Assembly (NCBI GenBank): GCA_018466975.1
Contig: CM031563.1
Location: 2,356,001-2,420,000, forward strand
Length of the DNA: 64,000 nt
DNA from: Sparassis latifolia
Lineage: Eukaryota; Basidiomycota; Agaricomycetes; Polyporales; Sparassidaceae
Reading direction: 5' to 3'
The notes below the pieces were generated by a model that was not told the origin of the DNA, ran no database searches, and saw only the letters and a program-made list of their open reading frames with translations. Positions within the stretch are counted from its first letter, which is position 1; each line of letters opens with the position of its first letter. Shown piece by piece: positions 40,331 through 51,900 of the stretch. A program made the translations under genes and the position numbers.

Positions 40331-40508
40331 ATGACATTACCACTACTCACTCTGAATCCTCTGACTTTCGTTCCCACTGATCAGTACACCCAAGAATGTT
40401 ACAATGAATTTCAGAGAGTGCACAAAGCCATTTCCTTTTATAAGCTGAGCATGATCTCATCAACGATTTCATGTGCAAGCACAACAAAGCTCCTGAATAA
40501 CTGTGGTT
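40331..40508 (+). pseudogene. Gypsy-1 RT N-terminal remnant, interrupted
   Basis: The sequence reads PLLTLNPLTFVPT, the usual linker just before the reverse transcriptase. A frame change leads to a CKHNKAPE-type motif at ~40480, where the coding sequence is cut by foldback element A. It picks up again at about 41858 with VAWNDDEHGQFHFDFFPPVE. Confidence 0.65.
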
Positions 40509-40663
40509 CCCAATATTATATTACAATCACCCAGGTAGCTGGTTAAAGCCTTGTGCACACTGTCCCACTGTTGTAAATTGTAAACTTATCTGAGAACATT
40601 GTAATTATACTTAGAGTGGGCAGATTATAATACAATGACCATTTGTACAAAACACACTTACAC

Positions 40664-40752
40664 TCAGCCAGGATTGAACCCTTGACCTGCCGACACATGC
40701 TTACATAAGCACATATCATAACCACACTCATTCCACTAAGCCATTTGGCCTT
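40664..40752 (-). repeat. tRNA-like (SINE-like) segment, left arm of foldback A
   Basis: On the minus strand TGGCTTAGTGG (40733-40743) matches the tRNA A box. GTTCAATCC (40671-40679) matches the T-loop/B box, about 54 nt later, a normal A-to-B distance. An acceptor-like GGCCAAA precedes the A box. Stems are imperfect, so this is a tRNA-derived promoter head, not a functional tRNA. Confidence 0.55.
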
Positions 40753-41146
40753 ACTAACTGCTTAGCCTCAATTCTAAATAAGGCTACTGGCTCTTCTAAC
40801 ATATGTTATAATGTTTTGTAGTGGCCACTACACTTTGGTTATTATTGATGCTTCTAATGGTCATCAAATCATTTATTAGTGAGTATTTTTTAAGTCTCTT
40901 ATTTTTTACTCTATTTGAATTAATGTAAATGTGAAATTAGTATTAAAATTAGAATATTAAATTTTATAACTGTAATAAAACTATTATAAATATGAATTAC
41001 ACATTATTAGATGTTTATATCATCATTACAAGCATTAGTAACAAGTAAAATGTAGTGGCCACTACAAAACATTACAATATATGTTAGAAGAGCTAGTAGC
41101 CTTATTTAGAATTGAGGCTGAGTAGTTAGCAAGGCCAAATGGCTTA

Positions 41147-41628
41147 CAGTCATTTGCATATGAAACCAGAAACACAGTGATGAAATATTTTGTTTGTTTG
41201 GGCCAAATATTGCCTTAATGAGTATCATTGAGTCCTCTCCATGACTGACCATCATGAACACTGTTTACTATGAGTCTCTAATTATGAGCTAGTAATTGCA
41301 CGAGCTTATTGCTCACTGCAGGTGTCTGGATATCACATATCTACCATCTACAAAATTTTGCAACTCTACTGGGGGGTGTTGCCAGGTCTCCAATCAACTT
41401 GCTCAACTGCAAGACCACCCCAAGCATTTGATACATGCTGTATTTGCTCTTCTAAAAACAAATTCAGCAATATATTTGGCCGAGGAGTGAACGTCACAGT
41501 GCACAGTGCCACTGAGCAAGAGTGTGTGACTGGTGTCACTGACTCAGTCATACTAAATAAGGTAATATTTGGCCTGAACAAACAAAAGATTTCATTGCCA
41601 TGTTTCCAGTTTTATATGCAAACAACTG
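41147..41628 (+). mobile_element. Tc1/mariner-like 482-bp element with TA duplication
   Basis: It is flanked by TA on both sides (41145-41146, 41629-41630). The ends form ~60-bp inverted repeats starting CAGT..TTTGCATAT.AAAC and containing TTTTGTTTGTT and GGCCAAATATT. The other arm of the foldback shows the empty site (GGCTTAGTGGAATGAG). Inside, ~41290-41375 reads as a possible helix-turn-helix (VSGYHISTIYKILQLYW) like the DNA-binding part of Tc1-type transposases, but no catalytic domain remains. It is non-autonomous. Confidence 0.75.
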
Positions 41629-41629
41629 T

Positions 41630-41835
41630 AGTTGAATGAGTGTGCTTATGGTGTGTGCTCATGTAAGTATGTGTCGGCAGGTCAAGGGTTCAATCCTGGC
41701 TGAGTGTAAGTGTGTTTTGTACAAATGGTCATTGTACTATAATCTGCCCACTCTAAGTACAATTACAATGTTCCCAGATAAGTTTACAATTTACAACAGT
41801 GGGACAGTGTGCACAAGGCTTTAACCAGCTACCTG
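41630..41835 (+). repeat. tRNA-like segment, right arm of foldback A
   Basis: This is an inverted copy of the left arm. The B-box-like GTTCAATCC is at 41688-41696. The A-box region was split by the Tc1/mariner-like insertion, leaving GGCCAAATGGCTTA at 41133-41146 and GTTGAATGAG from 41631. Confidence 0.55.
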
Positions 41836-41857
41836 GGTGATTGTAATACAATTCTGG

Positions 41858-42421
41858 CCACCACTGGTGGCCTGGAATGATGATGAGCATGGTCAATTTC
41901 ATTTTGACTTCTTTCCTCCAGTTGAGTTTCCTATCATCAACCATAAGCCATGAGTCAAAAGAAATATTTCGATACTGCCAGGCTTTACAACAAAGTTTGT
42001 CATGTTATTTGAAAAAAGATTGTGGCCAGAGTTTATGAGCCCTCTAACTCTCTAACTCGTCCTATAGGTCATGATGGTTTTACATTTTCAAAAAGGATAG
42101 AAAGTCACTTCACCTCATACACAGTCTCGAGCCTCTTAATGCAGTCACAATTCAGCATTCAGGTGTTCCTCCTATTTCAGAACATGTCGCTGAAAAGTTT
42201 GAAGGTTGCACTTGCAATGCAATGCTCAACCTTTATGTCGGATACAATGAGCGACTTATCACAGAGTCATCGCAAGATCTTACTACATTCCAGACACCCT
42301 ATGGAGCACTTTGCCTCATCACCCTACCTATGGGATGGTCGAATTCTGTTTCAATACTCTATGATAACATTACTCACATACTTCATGATGAGATCCCACA
42401 TGTCACTATTCCCTATGTTGA
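41858..42421 (+). pseudogene. Gypsy-1 reverse transcriptase remnant
   Basis: After foldback A the coding text resumes at VAWNDDEHGQFHFDFFPPVE and continues through frameshifts to LYVGYNERLITESSQDLTTF, QTPYGALCLITLPMGWSN and HVTIPYVD. These are the palm motifs of basidiomycete gypsy RT. The frame is cut at the conserved VDD site by foldback B (target 42415-42421) and resumes at 43837. Confidence 0.8.
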
Positions 42422-43836
42422 CACTTCAGGATACCCTTTATCCCTAGCTCTTAGCAATAAGATCTTCTATAGTATGTCATAGCTAAGAGCTTCTTAAGTG
42501 TCAGACTGACCATGGTACCTATTATGTTTTAGGGCATTGTGTGAGATTGCCCAGGGTATAGATAAGATATGGGCTGAGCATATGGGATGGTTATTATGTG
42601 GGATATCCTACTAGGCTAGGACATTAATTGTTTATCTCAGTATTACTGGTTGTCCCATGGTGTCAGGGGTACATAAGGATGTCCTACTGTTAGCAAAAGA
42701 TGTATTTTAGACTGTTGTATATTTGTTGCTTCATCTTCTCATCTACTGCCATACTATATAAACTGTAATTACATACTACAGTAAATCAGTGCTTTATTAA
42801 CACTTTATATAAAAATGTGACATTCCATTTTAAGGATATCTCATTTTAAGAACATCCTAAAATGTGATTTATTTGTATGCTGACAGCTATTCAGGCTATC
42901 ATTTATCTGAATATATCTGTTAGACTACAATAATTACCTAGAGACCTATACTACTCGTTGTATTATTAAGATTAGAGAGTAACAGGTCCTTAGATGGGAT
43001 ATTCCATCCTATAGCATAATGTCCCAGAGTATAAGAAGTCATTGGGTGAATGTGAATGCAACTTTACTGCAATTTTAGGTCAAATGTCTTCCTTGCTTTG
43101 TTCAGGTACATTCTATAGTAGCAGACTTGACTAAAGTGTCTCTTATTTGCTAGTGTATAAGTAGACTGAGTTACTGTGTTTCTTCTGGTTATTAATAAAA
43201 GTTATAGAATATTTATGTTAGATGCAATATACTAAAGGTGACATCACATCAATTTGAACATTGCATCAGAAAAGGTATAATTTCTTTTGAAACACGATAA
43301 TAAGAACTGTTATTTGGACTGTTATCATTGTTATTTGATCTAATGAACATGTTATACATACCACCAATAGTAATTAGTATTATAACACTGCAGGTGAATA
43401 TAAAGCTTAGTATGGGATATCCCACTATTTGTGGATCTCCCATCTCATTTGAAATATCAGTAAAGCACTGGTTTACTGTACTATGTAATTAAAGTTTATA
43501 TAGTATGGCAGTAGATGAAAAGATGAAGCAACAAATATACAACAGCCTAAAAATACATCTTCTGCTAACAGTGGGACATTCTTATGTACCCCTGACACCA
43601 TGGGACAACCAGTAATACTGAGATAAACAATTAATGTCCTAGTCTAGTAGGATATCCCACATAATAACCATCCCATATGCTCAGCCTATACCTTATCTAT
43701 GCCCTGGGCAATCTCACGCAATACCCTAAAACATAATAGGTACCATGGTCAGTCTGACACTTAAGAAGCTTTTAGCTATGACATACTATAGAAGATCTTG
43801 TTGCTAAGAGCTAGGGATAAAGGGTACCCTGAAGTG
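42422..43836. mobile_element. Foldback element B, 1415 bp with ~400-bp inverted repeats
   Basis: The long inverted repeats are 42422-~42822 and ~43455-43836. Outer ends start CACTTCAGG then TACCCTTTATCC, and the arms are about 90% alike by eye. The direct repeat ATGTTGA (42415-42421 and 43837-43843) is a 7-bp target duplication. The centre is AT-rich, has no ORF, and contains shorter GGGATATCCCA-like motifs. It is non-autonomous. The superfamily is unclear, and a Mutator-like origin is possible from TIR length. Confidence 0.85.
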
Positions 43837-43861
43837 ATGTTGACAATGTTTCTGTCACCGC

Positions 43862-44507
43862 TGTTACGCAGCAGTGAAACACGAGCGTCAAGTCGAGTTG
43901 TCACGAGACAAGGTCTTAGTCTAAGACACAAGTCCGTTTAAGTGACACTTCTGGCGATGTCCTCGCACTGAAGGTCGATCAGAGTTCGTTCTTATGACTC
44001 GTAGTAGCTGTCTGCTACTAACGGTCGATTTCAGTCAAAGGCAAGTGAAAAGCTGGTTTAATGGTAACCAGGTCGAGATGGGGATCCAGCTCGACAAGGT
44101 CGTTTACTTATACAAAAAGTATCCGCAGTACTACAGTACTACGCAGTAATGCGAGATTGTTCATTGGCTAGATAAGGTGAAACGATATCTGGGCAAGGTA
44201 ACAGCGAGGAAGTAATATGTATGAGAAAGCTGAGTAAGGTCGTGAGAGATAATCAGTACTAATGGGGATAACGAGTCGTGTATCAGAACGAGGTAAAGAT
44301 GAGGCGTACATGCACGTCTTGCATGCGCGATAAGAAGAAGGTCCGGAGTTGGATCAGGTGTAACCCTAGACTAGGGGTTCTGGACATCTGGGTAAAGAAT
44401 CGGAGGTTGTGCTCCGATGAGTCACGTGTTGGATCACGTGGTCTGGTAACTTAAAGGGAACAAGGGAAAAAAGAAAAGACGCGCCACAAGTGGGGAGCGT
44501 TGTAACA
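43862..44507 (-). repeat. Solo LTR of Gypsy-2 family
   Basis: A full-length LTR in reverse orientation, TGTTACGC...TGTAACA, with no element body on either side, so an internal recombination product. It sits 18 bp after the right target repeat of foldback B, within the RT of Gypsy-1. The flanks ACCGC and CCGGC suggest a decayed ACCGG duplication. The gypsy text resumes at GGCCCAACTTC (GPTSRYIMSDG). Confidence 0.9.
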
Positions 44508-45250
44508 CCGGCCCAACTTCACGATATATCATGTCGGATGGCACTTGCAAGACTTTCTCTAATAATCCAGAAGTTTGCTGATTTATTTGGAAGCACTTGC
44601 AGAACCTGAATTGCTCGTTCAGTGAATCAAGTACAGTGAGGGCACATTCTCTGGCACCAAGAGTAATTTTTGCATTGAGAAGATTATAGTTATTAGACAT
44701 CGATGCACATATGAAGGGCACCTACCTGATGAATCTCGAGTAGCTGCAATCTGAAATTGGGGACCTTGTCAGTCTCTTTCCAAAGTTTATGCTTTTCTCA
44801 AATGGTTGGAGTCATTTGCATTTTCATTAAAAACAAAGTGTGCTAGCATGCTTATAGAGCTCATGCTAAAAGGAGTTCCTTTCAAATTTGGCGAAGAACA
44901 GATAGCTGCACAAGAGTCACTTAAATATGCACTTCTCACATTACCAGCACTTCACGTGATCACAATCGATATGCTGCCCTCTTCAGTTATTCTCACTATT
45001 GCTGTCGCTGTCGCTGTTGACTCTTCATACATCCCTATTACCATCAGTTTTCACCTTTGTCAGTGTGACAAGTAAAATCTGTGACTTTAGTACTACAATC
45101 ACTTTAGGTCAATTACACTCAACGATCATGAATGTCACTTTTCATAAGCAAAGCTCGAGATATATGGACTCTTTCACACTCTCCGATATTTGTGACTTTA
45201 CCTCATTGGAGTGCGAAATCTAGTCATCAAAGTTGATGCTTGCTATATCA
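44508..45250 (+). pseudogene. Gypsy-1 RT C-terminus and RNase H remnant
   Basis: It reads PTSRYIMSDGT and FIWKHLQNLN, then KGVPFKFGEEQIAAQESLKY, ALLTLPALHVI and further RNase H text with decayed residues. The first RNase H aspartate region is AVAVDSS. There are multiple stops and shifts. Confidence 0.75.
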
Positions 45251-45331
45251 AGGACATGCTCTGAAATCCCGACATTGACATCGCTCTCAGTGCTAGTGTC
45301 AATCACTAAATAGTCATAATCTTCACATTCC

Positions 45332-45411
45332 ATTTTACCCTAGTTCATATTCCTGATACCTCTCATAGACCATTTTACCCTAGTTCATATTCCTGATACC
45401 TCTCATAGACC
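45332..45411 (+). repeat. Short tandem duplication (about 40 bp, two copies)
   Basis: CATTTTACCCTAGTTCATAT followed by TCCTGATACCTCTCATAGAC occurs twice in direct succession without change. It is a recent local duplication inside the Gypsy-1 RNase H/integrase linker. Confidence 0.85.
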
Positions 45412-45699
45412 AGATGGCCTTTTGCAAGAAGAGAGCTTCAATGATTGGATCGACCCACATACGTGGTTTCTTACATTTTATCAACCCGATTCATTGTATT
45501 GCGCTCGAGAACTATTGTAACATTTTTGAACAAAGAAGTCTCCAAGATTCATGAGAGCTATGACCTCATTCTCTATACCAATGTCACAAAAGCAACCGAC
45601 ATTATCTTGACTTAGTTCATGACTGGCTCAATACACTTGTTCGTCCCCCAGAGCTTTCTGATGTTGAGTATATAAACTTCATGTGATATTGCATCAATT

Positions 45700-46664
45700 T
45701 CTTTATAGATGACTAGCGACTTTGGTGAAAAGATTCACAAGGAGCACATAAGCTTGTTGTCAGTCCAGAAGATCACATGTGAATTCTCCACTCTTGTCAC
45801 AACCTACAAGGACATCGAGATATGCAATTTTGGTAGCCTCAGTCACATAGCTACATCAACATCACATGATATGTTCACACTTGCCATATGTGCCAACAGT
45901 GACAGACACAACAAGTTCTCATTCCTCCGACCATCATGACACCTGCACCACTTTTCGCAAAGATCTATATAGGCACAATGCATCTTCTAAGGTCAAATGG
46001 GTACAAATATCTCATCCAAGCTCACTGCGTTCTCTCCTTCTATCCAGAATGGCATGCACTTTATTCCAAAAATGTGAAATCTCTCAGAGAATGGATCTTC
46101 CGGCATATACTATGTCGCTGGGGATCTCTGAGCGAAATAGTTACAGATAATGGCTCAGCCTTTATAAAAGTGACAGCATATCTTGCAAAGTGATATCATA
46201 TCAATCATATTTACACCAGTGGCTACAACTTGTGAGCAAATGCCATAGTTAAGTAACCTCACTTTGATATGTGACAAGCGCTATTCAAGGCAGCTGATGA
46301 CAATGCAAAAAAGTGGTCACAAGTCATGCACTTTGTCTTTTGATCAGAGAGAATTACAATCTGATGTCACATGAACTGTTCACCCTATTTTGCAGTTACT
46401 GGAGTTCATCCTATCATCCCACTCCACATTTCTGAAGTGACATATCTCCAACCTCCTACGACTTTGATTCTCTCCACTACTAATCTTATCGCACATTATG
46501 CTACTGCATTGCAGAAGCATTCAGAACAGCTCACAATGCTTCATTTGAAAGTCTATGAAGCTCATATCCAAGCTGTAATTTGTTTTGAGTGTGACCACGA
46601 TCAGACAATTTGCAACATAATTTTATTCATAGAGCTCTCGTTCTCATTCGCAACACTCAGATAG
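45700..46664 (+). pseudogene. Gypsy-1 integrase remnant
   Basis: Readable blocks include LLRSNGYKYLIQA, SFYPEWHALYSKN, SLREWIFRHILCRWGSLSE and IVTDNGSAF (the second catalytic Asp). A shifted piece, CSPYFAVTGVHPIIPLH, is the post-catalytic region of this family. Frame changes and stops occur throughout, so it is inactive. Confidence 0.8.
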
Positions 46665-47856
46665 AGAAGGCTCTCAATTGCAAAATGTATGCGAGATATC
46701 TCGAACCTCTCATCATTGTTTTGCGAAATTGCGAAGGTGTATATATCCTTTGCAAACTCAATGGTGACTTAGTACTCAATTGACCTATTGCTGCTTTTCA
46801 CATGATTCCCTACTTTGCACATAAAAGTCTCTTCCACTCACTGATGATTTTTTTGACCTCCCTGGATGTGACTTCATGAGATGCAGAACTTGACAAGTCA
46901 AGGAGATGACAATGATTTAGATTTTGACCTCACAGCAACTTCAGATGATGACTCCGAAGATCACGATGATAAAGACGTTTAGTTTCATATCCACAGACCA
47001 TCTTTCATCAGTTTTCTACATATAGTTCAACACTTCAACTGTCTCCGAATTCACACTCTTGTTTAATCTCTCGCAACTTTTCTCCTTTTTGTTATAGATC
47101 ATCATCTGACCTCACTGACTGAAAACAGTCATAGTTTCAGTTGGAAGGAGGACAAGTATACCATTCATAATGTTCCAATATTACGACATTTTTCGATTTT
47201 TCTTCATTTTTCTTTAAGTCCCCACTCAGTTCTTTGCTATATTTTTCTATCTCCAAAAGTCAGAAAAAGACTTATTCCATTTTGCTTTGCACCAGAAATT
47301 TTCTCTTTCATACAGATATTGTGTTACAGGACGTTTAGAAGGACAGAAGATGATGAAGAAAGACAATGAAGAAAAGTCGACATTGCGCAGTGACATTGTG
47401 AACTTGGTTTACTTCGCACCAGCCCCTACTCCTCATCCTCATTCTCGTTCTTGCCTCCATTTTCAGTCAACTCTTCCAGTGACATTTTTTGCAATCATGC
47501 TCATGACATCCTCTATTTATAGCAATATCCTCGCAACTTCTGAAGATCACACCACCACTTCTATAGAGACTTGGATTTCAGTTTGGCATTTTGCTTCACA
47601 GATGTCGGAAGACCTATTAGAGCAGCGATGAGATAGAAACAGAGCAGACAGAGACAGCGTGATGAAGAAAGCATTAGGTCGACTTTCAGGCAAAATCTCA
47701 AGGCAGCCTCAAAGTGTCAGAAGTCATTGCATCATCACATTCTCAGTTCATGCTATAATGCAGATGCTCAGGCGACATATTTGACTACAGCGCTTCACAA
47801 TCCAAATAGCGTGGAGGACTGAGAACAGTCCATAGTTCAGTTAGGAGGAGATAATA

Positions 47857-48184
47857 TGCTCCCAGACCTTCTGGCCTCTGAAAACACATTTTCCAGTGAT
47901 CGCTCAGACCTCACTACTCTATGTCTTAATGTCTGAGATGCATCCGACCCTTTCATGACCTTCTGCAAACTTTTCCAACTTTGTGCTACTTCGTTCGACT
48001 TTACTCCACTCCTCACAACTTCTTACTGAGCTTTGACATTCTTTTGTCACTCATACACCACTCTTACATTTTCCCACCTCAGATACCAATTACTCATTGT
48101 CCTTTAGTCTTATTTGATGCATTCTGACCAATTTTCTTCTAAGTCCATACTTCCCCGACATTGCACCACCTCTCTGGATGTCAC
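47857..48184 (+). repeat. 3' LTR of Gypsy-1, truncated by Gypsy-3
   Basis: It matches 27976-28301 and stops at CTCTGGATGTCAC, where Gypsy-3 begins. The rest of this LTR should lie beyond the window, after the end of Gypsy-3. Confidence 0.85.
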
Positions 48185-49175
48185 TGTCATGCACCAATAG
48201 TGTTTGGCTTGTGGACATGAAATATGTTACCAGGTTACCAGAAGTCAAACAATCAGTATAGAAGCCGAAGAAGACTGAAACTTCCCAAAGCAGCAAGTGG
48301 TTTGCCAGATTTGGTAGTAAATGCCTATTTTGGCAATCATTACATAATCAAGCCCAAACTACGCACTTTCAAGTATCAAGCAGGCAGATTCTAGGCTTCC
48401 ACAGCCTAGCCCAGGCCTATTCAAGTGACTCACAGATAGTACTAGCCATGTTGGGTTAGACATAGAGAGGATTCTGCCATTGGACGAGGAAAGAAGATGA
48501 AACGAATGAGTCAAAGATGAAACACTTCATTATACCCAATTCGGCATACCATTTGTCGCAGGTATCACCTAGGTGACTCACTGTGAGAATGGCACAAAGG
48601 GCTGAAGAGGGAGACCATCAAATGTGTTGAATTTTAGTGGATGATCAGGTTGGGGAGAGATTTGTGCTATTGGACAGTGCAATTTGTCAAGAGTCCTGGA
48701 CAAATATGAGTCAGTGTGACTCAGAATGACTAGGAATGACTAGGACCAATTAGGAATGATTAATACTTAGTAAGCTACATAATCAGGCTTTGTAAGAGGG
48801 TTTGGGATCATATATAAAGGCCCCCCCTCTCCTCCTTTTTTTCTGTGTCACTGCTTTACCCCCAGTCACCACAGTTCAGTGCCCTGCAGAGCCGCTGCAG
48901 AGCTATACAGTTACCAGTTCAGTTTACAGTACAGTTGAATGTGATCAGCTTGGAGCTACTAGTGTTTGATTCTAAAGAAGACTTGACTTGACAGTATTGA
49001 AGTTTGACTCTCAGCTTGATTTTACTTGATTCTGGTCTCAGTGCTTGGTTGATTTGAATATCAATCATCTGGCAATTGAAGACACAGTTTAATCTAGCTA
49101 ACCCTCTACTACCCTCTTAACAGACAAGGTCTATAGGAGTGATAGGTGACCCAATTGTCCTATTCTAGTGCAACA
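48185..49175 (+). repeat. 5' LTR of Gypsy-3
   Basis: It begins TGTCATGCAC and probably ends GTGCAACA, which are imperfect inverted ends. TATATAAAGG at 48811-48820 is the likely TATA box, followed by a C/T-rich stretch. No second copy is in the window, so the right edge rests on the terminal motif alone. Confidence 0.6.
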
Positions 49176-49468
49176 TATTATCCCTCAAAAACAAATAAAT
49201 GAATGACCACGATAGCCCAGTAATAGACTCACCCAGTGAACCACAGCAGAAACCCGATTCTGGTACAACATCAGTGAAGCCCACTGCGAGGGGGATAGTT
49301 GCTGTTATATTGGACATCAGTTGTCACCATATATACACTTCCTTATCCTTCCACTGCTATCAACAATCACCACTCGTACTATCTTGACTATTGTCACTAT
49401 AGTCCTACAGTCACAACACAGCCCAGTTATAGAAGACAGGACCCATTTGCAGTACAGTTATAGTCAAT

Positions 49469-50700
49469 ATGGTGACTACAGGAGTTGTCGGACTACCAGT
49501 TATAGGATTGAAGGGTGCACCAAAGAAGTTTAAAGGAAGCTATGCGGATGTGTTGAGGTTCCTCCAACACTACGAGCGACTTTGCAGTCAGCTCAGCATT
49601 ACAAGTGATGATGAAAAGGTGGAGAACATTACCCAATACTGCTCGCGCCAAGTGCGACAGTTCATGGAATGCCTACCCTCCTACATTGCACATGACTGGG
49701 ATGCCTTCAAGCAAGACATTCTCACCTACTTTGATGCAAAATGAGACAAGTGCCGATACACATACAAGGATTTGGAGAAGTATGTGAAGGAGATGCGGAA
49801 ACAGCCAACAATGAAGAACCTTGGACAGTGGCGAGAGTATACTCGAAACTTCCTTACTATTGCAGGATGGTTGGTCAACAATATGCGTATCTCAAGTGAT
49901 GAACAGGACTTGTACTTCTGGAAAGGCATACCTTGAAGCTTCAGAAGCAAGCTTGAGCCAAGATTACTTGCCACAGATCCCACCCATGACATGACTAAAC
50001 TCTTTACTACTGGTGAAGTCAAGTTGAAGGCAGAGGCATTGTTGCAGCGCAGTCACTTTGACCAGGATAGGCTACTCTCAGATGATGAAGACTCAGAGAA
50101 TGACGATGAGAAACCTTCAGACTCGGAATCAGACTCATTAAATGACTCTGACTCTGACTCGGACTGGTATACTCACAAGAAGAATAAGACAAAGAAGAAG
50201 AAGGCTAGCAAGGATAAGAAGAAGAAGTCTATGAAGCCAAAGAAGCATGCAGAAACCTCAGATGATGATGATGAAGGTGTTCATAAGGCACATGCTGCCA
50301 GAAATAAAGCAGTCCAAGTAAAAAAGCGAAAAGACAAGGAGGTTGAAGACCTTGTTCGCCAGCTTAATTGGTTGTCACTGGATGATCCCGATTATGGATT
50401 GCTATATTACCGAGCATGCAGGATGGATCCCTTAGTGTCTACAATTGTGCGCAGGCCAAACACCACACCCCCACTGCCTAAATCCACACCTATTATACGA
50501 CAAGTCCCTCCTCATGTGTCTGCAAACCCTACACCAATTCTGTCAGTCCGTGAAGTGGTCCAGCACCCCCTCCAGCCACAGACATGCAATGCTATGGTTG
50601 CAGAGGAACAGGACATGGAATACGAGAGTGCCTGAAGATAGATGACTTGATCTCTCAAGGTGTTATCAGGCGAGATGCAGGCAACCGGCTGGTCATGAGT
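49469..50700 (+). pseudogene. Gypsy-3 gag
   Basis: It reads GAPKKFKGSYADVLRFLQHY, ENITQYCSRQVRQFMECLPS and onward to DPTHDMTKLF, the basidiomycete gypsy capsid pattern. It is followed by an acidic/lysine-rich tract (50080-50350) of Asp/Ser and then Lys runs. Two in-frame TGA codons (49742 and ~49936) replace probable CGA Arg codons. The knuckle CYGCRGTGHGIREC (CX2CX4HX4C) lies in the next frame at ~50587, so an indel near the C-run at ~50565 separates it. Confidence 0.85.
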
Positions 50701-51320
50701 GATGGCAGTCACATCTACAAGAATTATCAAGAAACCTGGATTGATGCTATACACCGACAACTTTCCTTACAGTCTCATCTGGTTACTCTTAGTAGCATTG
50801 ATTCTCGCAATGATCTGTGCGCAAGAGTGGAAGATGTAACAGATATGTCCAATGATGATGACTACTATCGTCTCATCAGACCTAGCCATACAGAGGATGC
50901 GGGAAAGGTTCTTGTTATGCCAGCAGTTCGTGGAGAGAAGGAAGCAAGAAAGGCTCGCAAGGAGATCTTTGATGGAGTTTTAGTCCCACCGCTGAAGGTT
51001 CAAGAGAAGATTGGAAGAACCAAGGATGCAGAGAAACCAGAAGGTGTTACAACTAGGTTGCGAGCCAAACAGGGCAATATGGAACAGGTGCCAGTTGTCC
51101 CAGAAGTCCCAGCTCCAATTCAGCAAAGGGAAAAGGAGAGACTATGTGCATGGGAACAGCAGAGACCCATTGATGTGTCACCCCCATAGTCTTTAATCCA
51201 GATGACAGTGATGAGATCATGTCAGATGATTTGGACCCACGTGGATGAGCATCAAAGCCAAAGGCAACTGCAAAGAAAGGGCAAGCAGTTGTAAAGGAGA
51301 AGGAAGCCAAGGACGAGCAG

Positions 51321-51900
51321 ATGAAATGTGTACCCAAGCAGAGTGGAGTACAATCTCAGGTTGACCAGTTACAAGTCCTGAGCAAAGTCCTCAACACTCC
51401 AGTTACACTTGCAGTTGGAGAAGTCTTTGGAATTTCCAAGGAAATGACACACCATTTGCAAGATGCACTCAAGCCTAAGGCACCCATTTCCCATGCAACT
51501 GCAGTTAATCTAGTCGCCCACTCTTTTCTGACCAAGGCACGGGGCACATTGATTCGGATTCACATGCAATGTGATAATTATGCCATTGAAGCTATACTGG
51601 ATACAGGATCACAGTTAAACATAGCTAGCAAGAAGCTATGGAAGCACATTATTAGAAGACCATTGGATTTGACCATGTCAGTTAGTATGTCCGACACAAA
51701 TGGAGGATTAGGAATCCTGCGCGACTGGTCGAGAATGTACCACTTACCTGTGGAGGCCTTGTTACTTGGGCAAGCCTCTATATTGGAGAACAAGTCCCTT
51801 TCGATTTGCTTCTTGGATGCCCTTGGCAGCGTAGAAACTATGTGTCCATTGATGAATGGGCAGATGAAACATATCTATTATTCAAGGACAAGAATCTGGC
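51321..51900 (+). pseudogene. Gypsy-3 protease region
   Basis: It has the retropepsin motif AILDTGSQLNIASKKLW near 51590, followed by a frameshift into LLGCPWQRRNYVSIDEWADE, the conserved text after the protease flap. The catalytic Asp-Thr-Gly is intact. The frame break near 51815 would stop a full polyprotein. Confidence 0.75.

Larger units (their letters stand above)
40510..41857. mobile_element. Foldback element A with tRNA-like arms
   Basis: Two arms of about 320 bp are inverted copies of each other. The left runs ~40510-40840 and the right ~41055-41857 (after removing a later 482-bp insertion). Both contain GTAGTGGCCACTAC, itself a perfect palindrome, at their inner ends. The centre (~40845-41050) is very AT-rich and non-coding. 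Read outward from the centre, each arm carries pol III-like boxes. The element interrupts the RT of Gypsy-1. Target duplication is not clear. Confidence 0.75.

Noticed and set aside
40664..40752. Possible genuine tRNA gene
   Set aside because: A and B boxes fit, but acceptor and T stems pair poorly and the sequence is repeated as an arm of an inverted element. It is tRNA-derived, not a tRNA.
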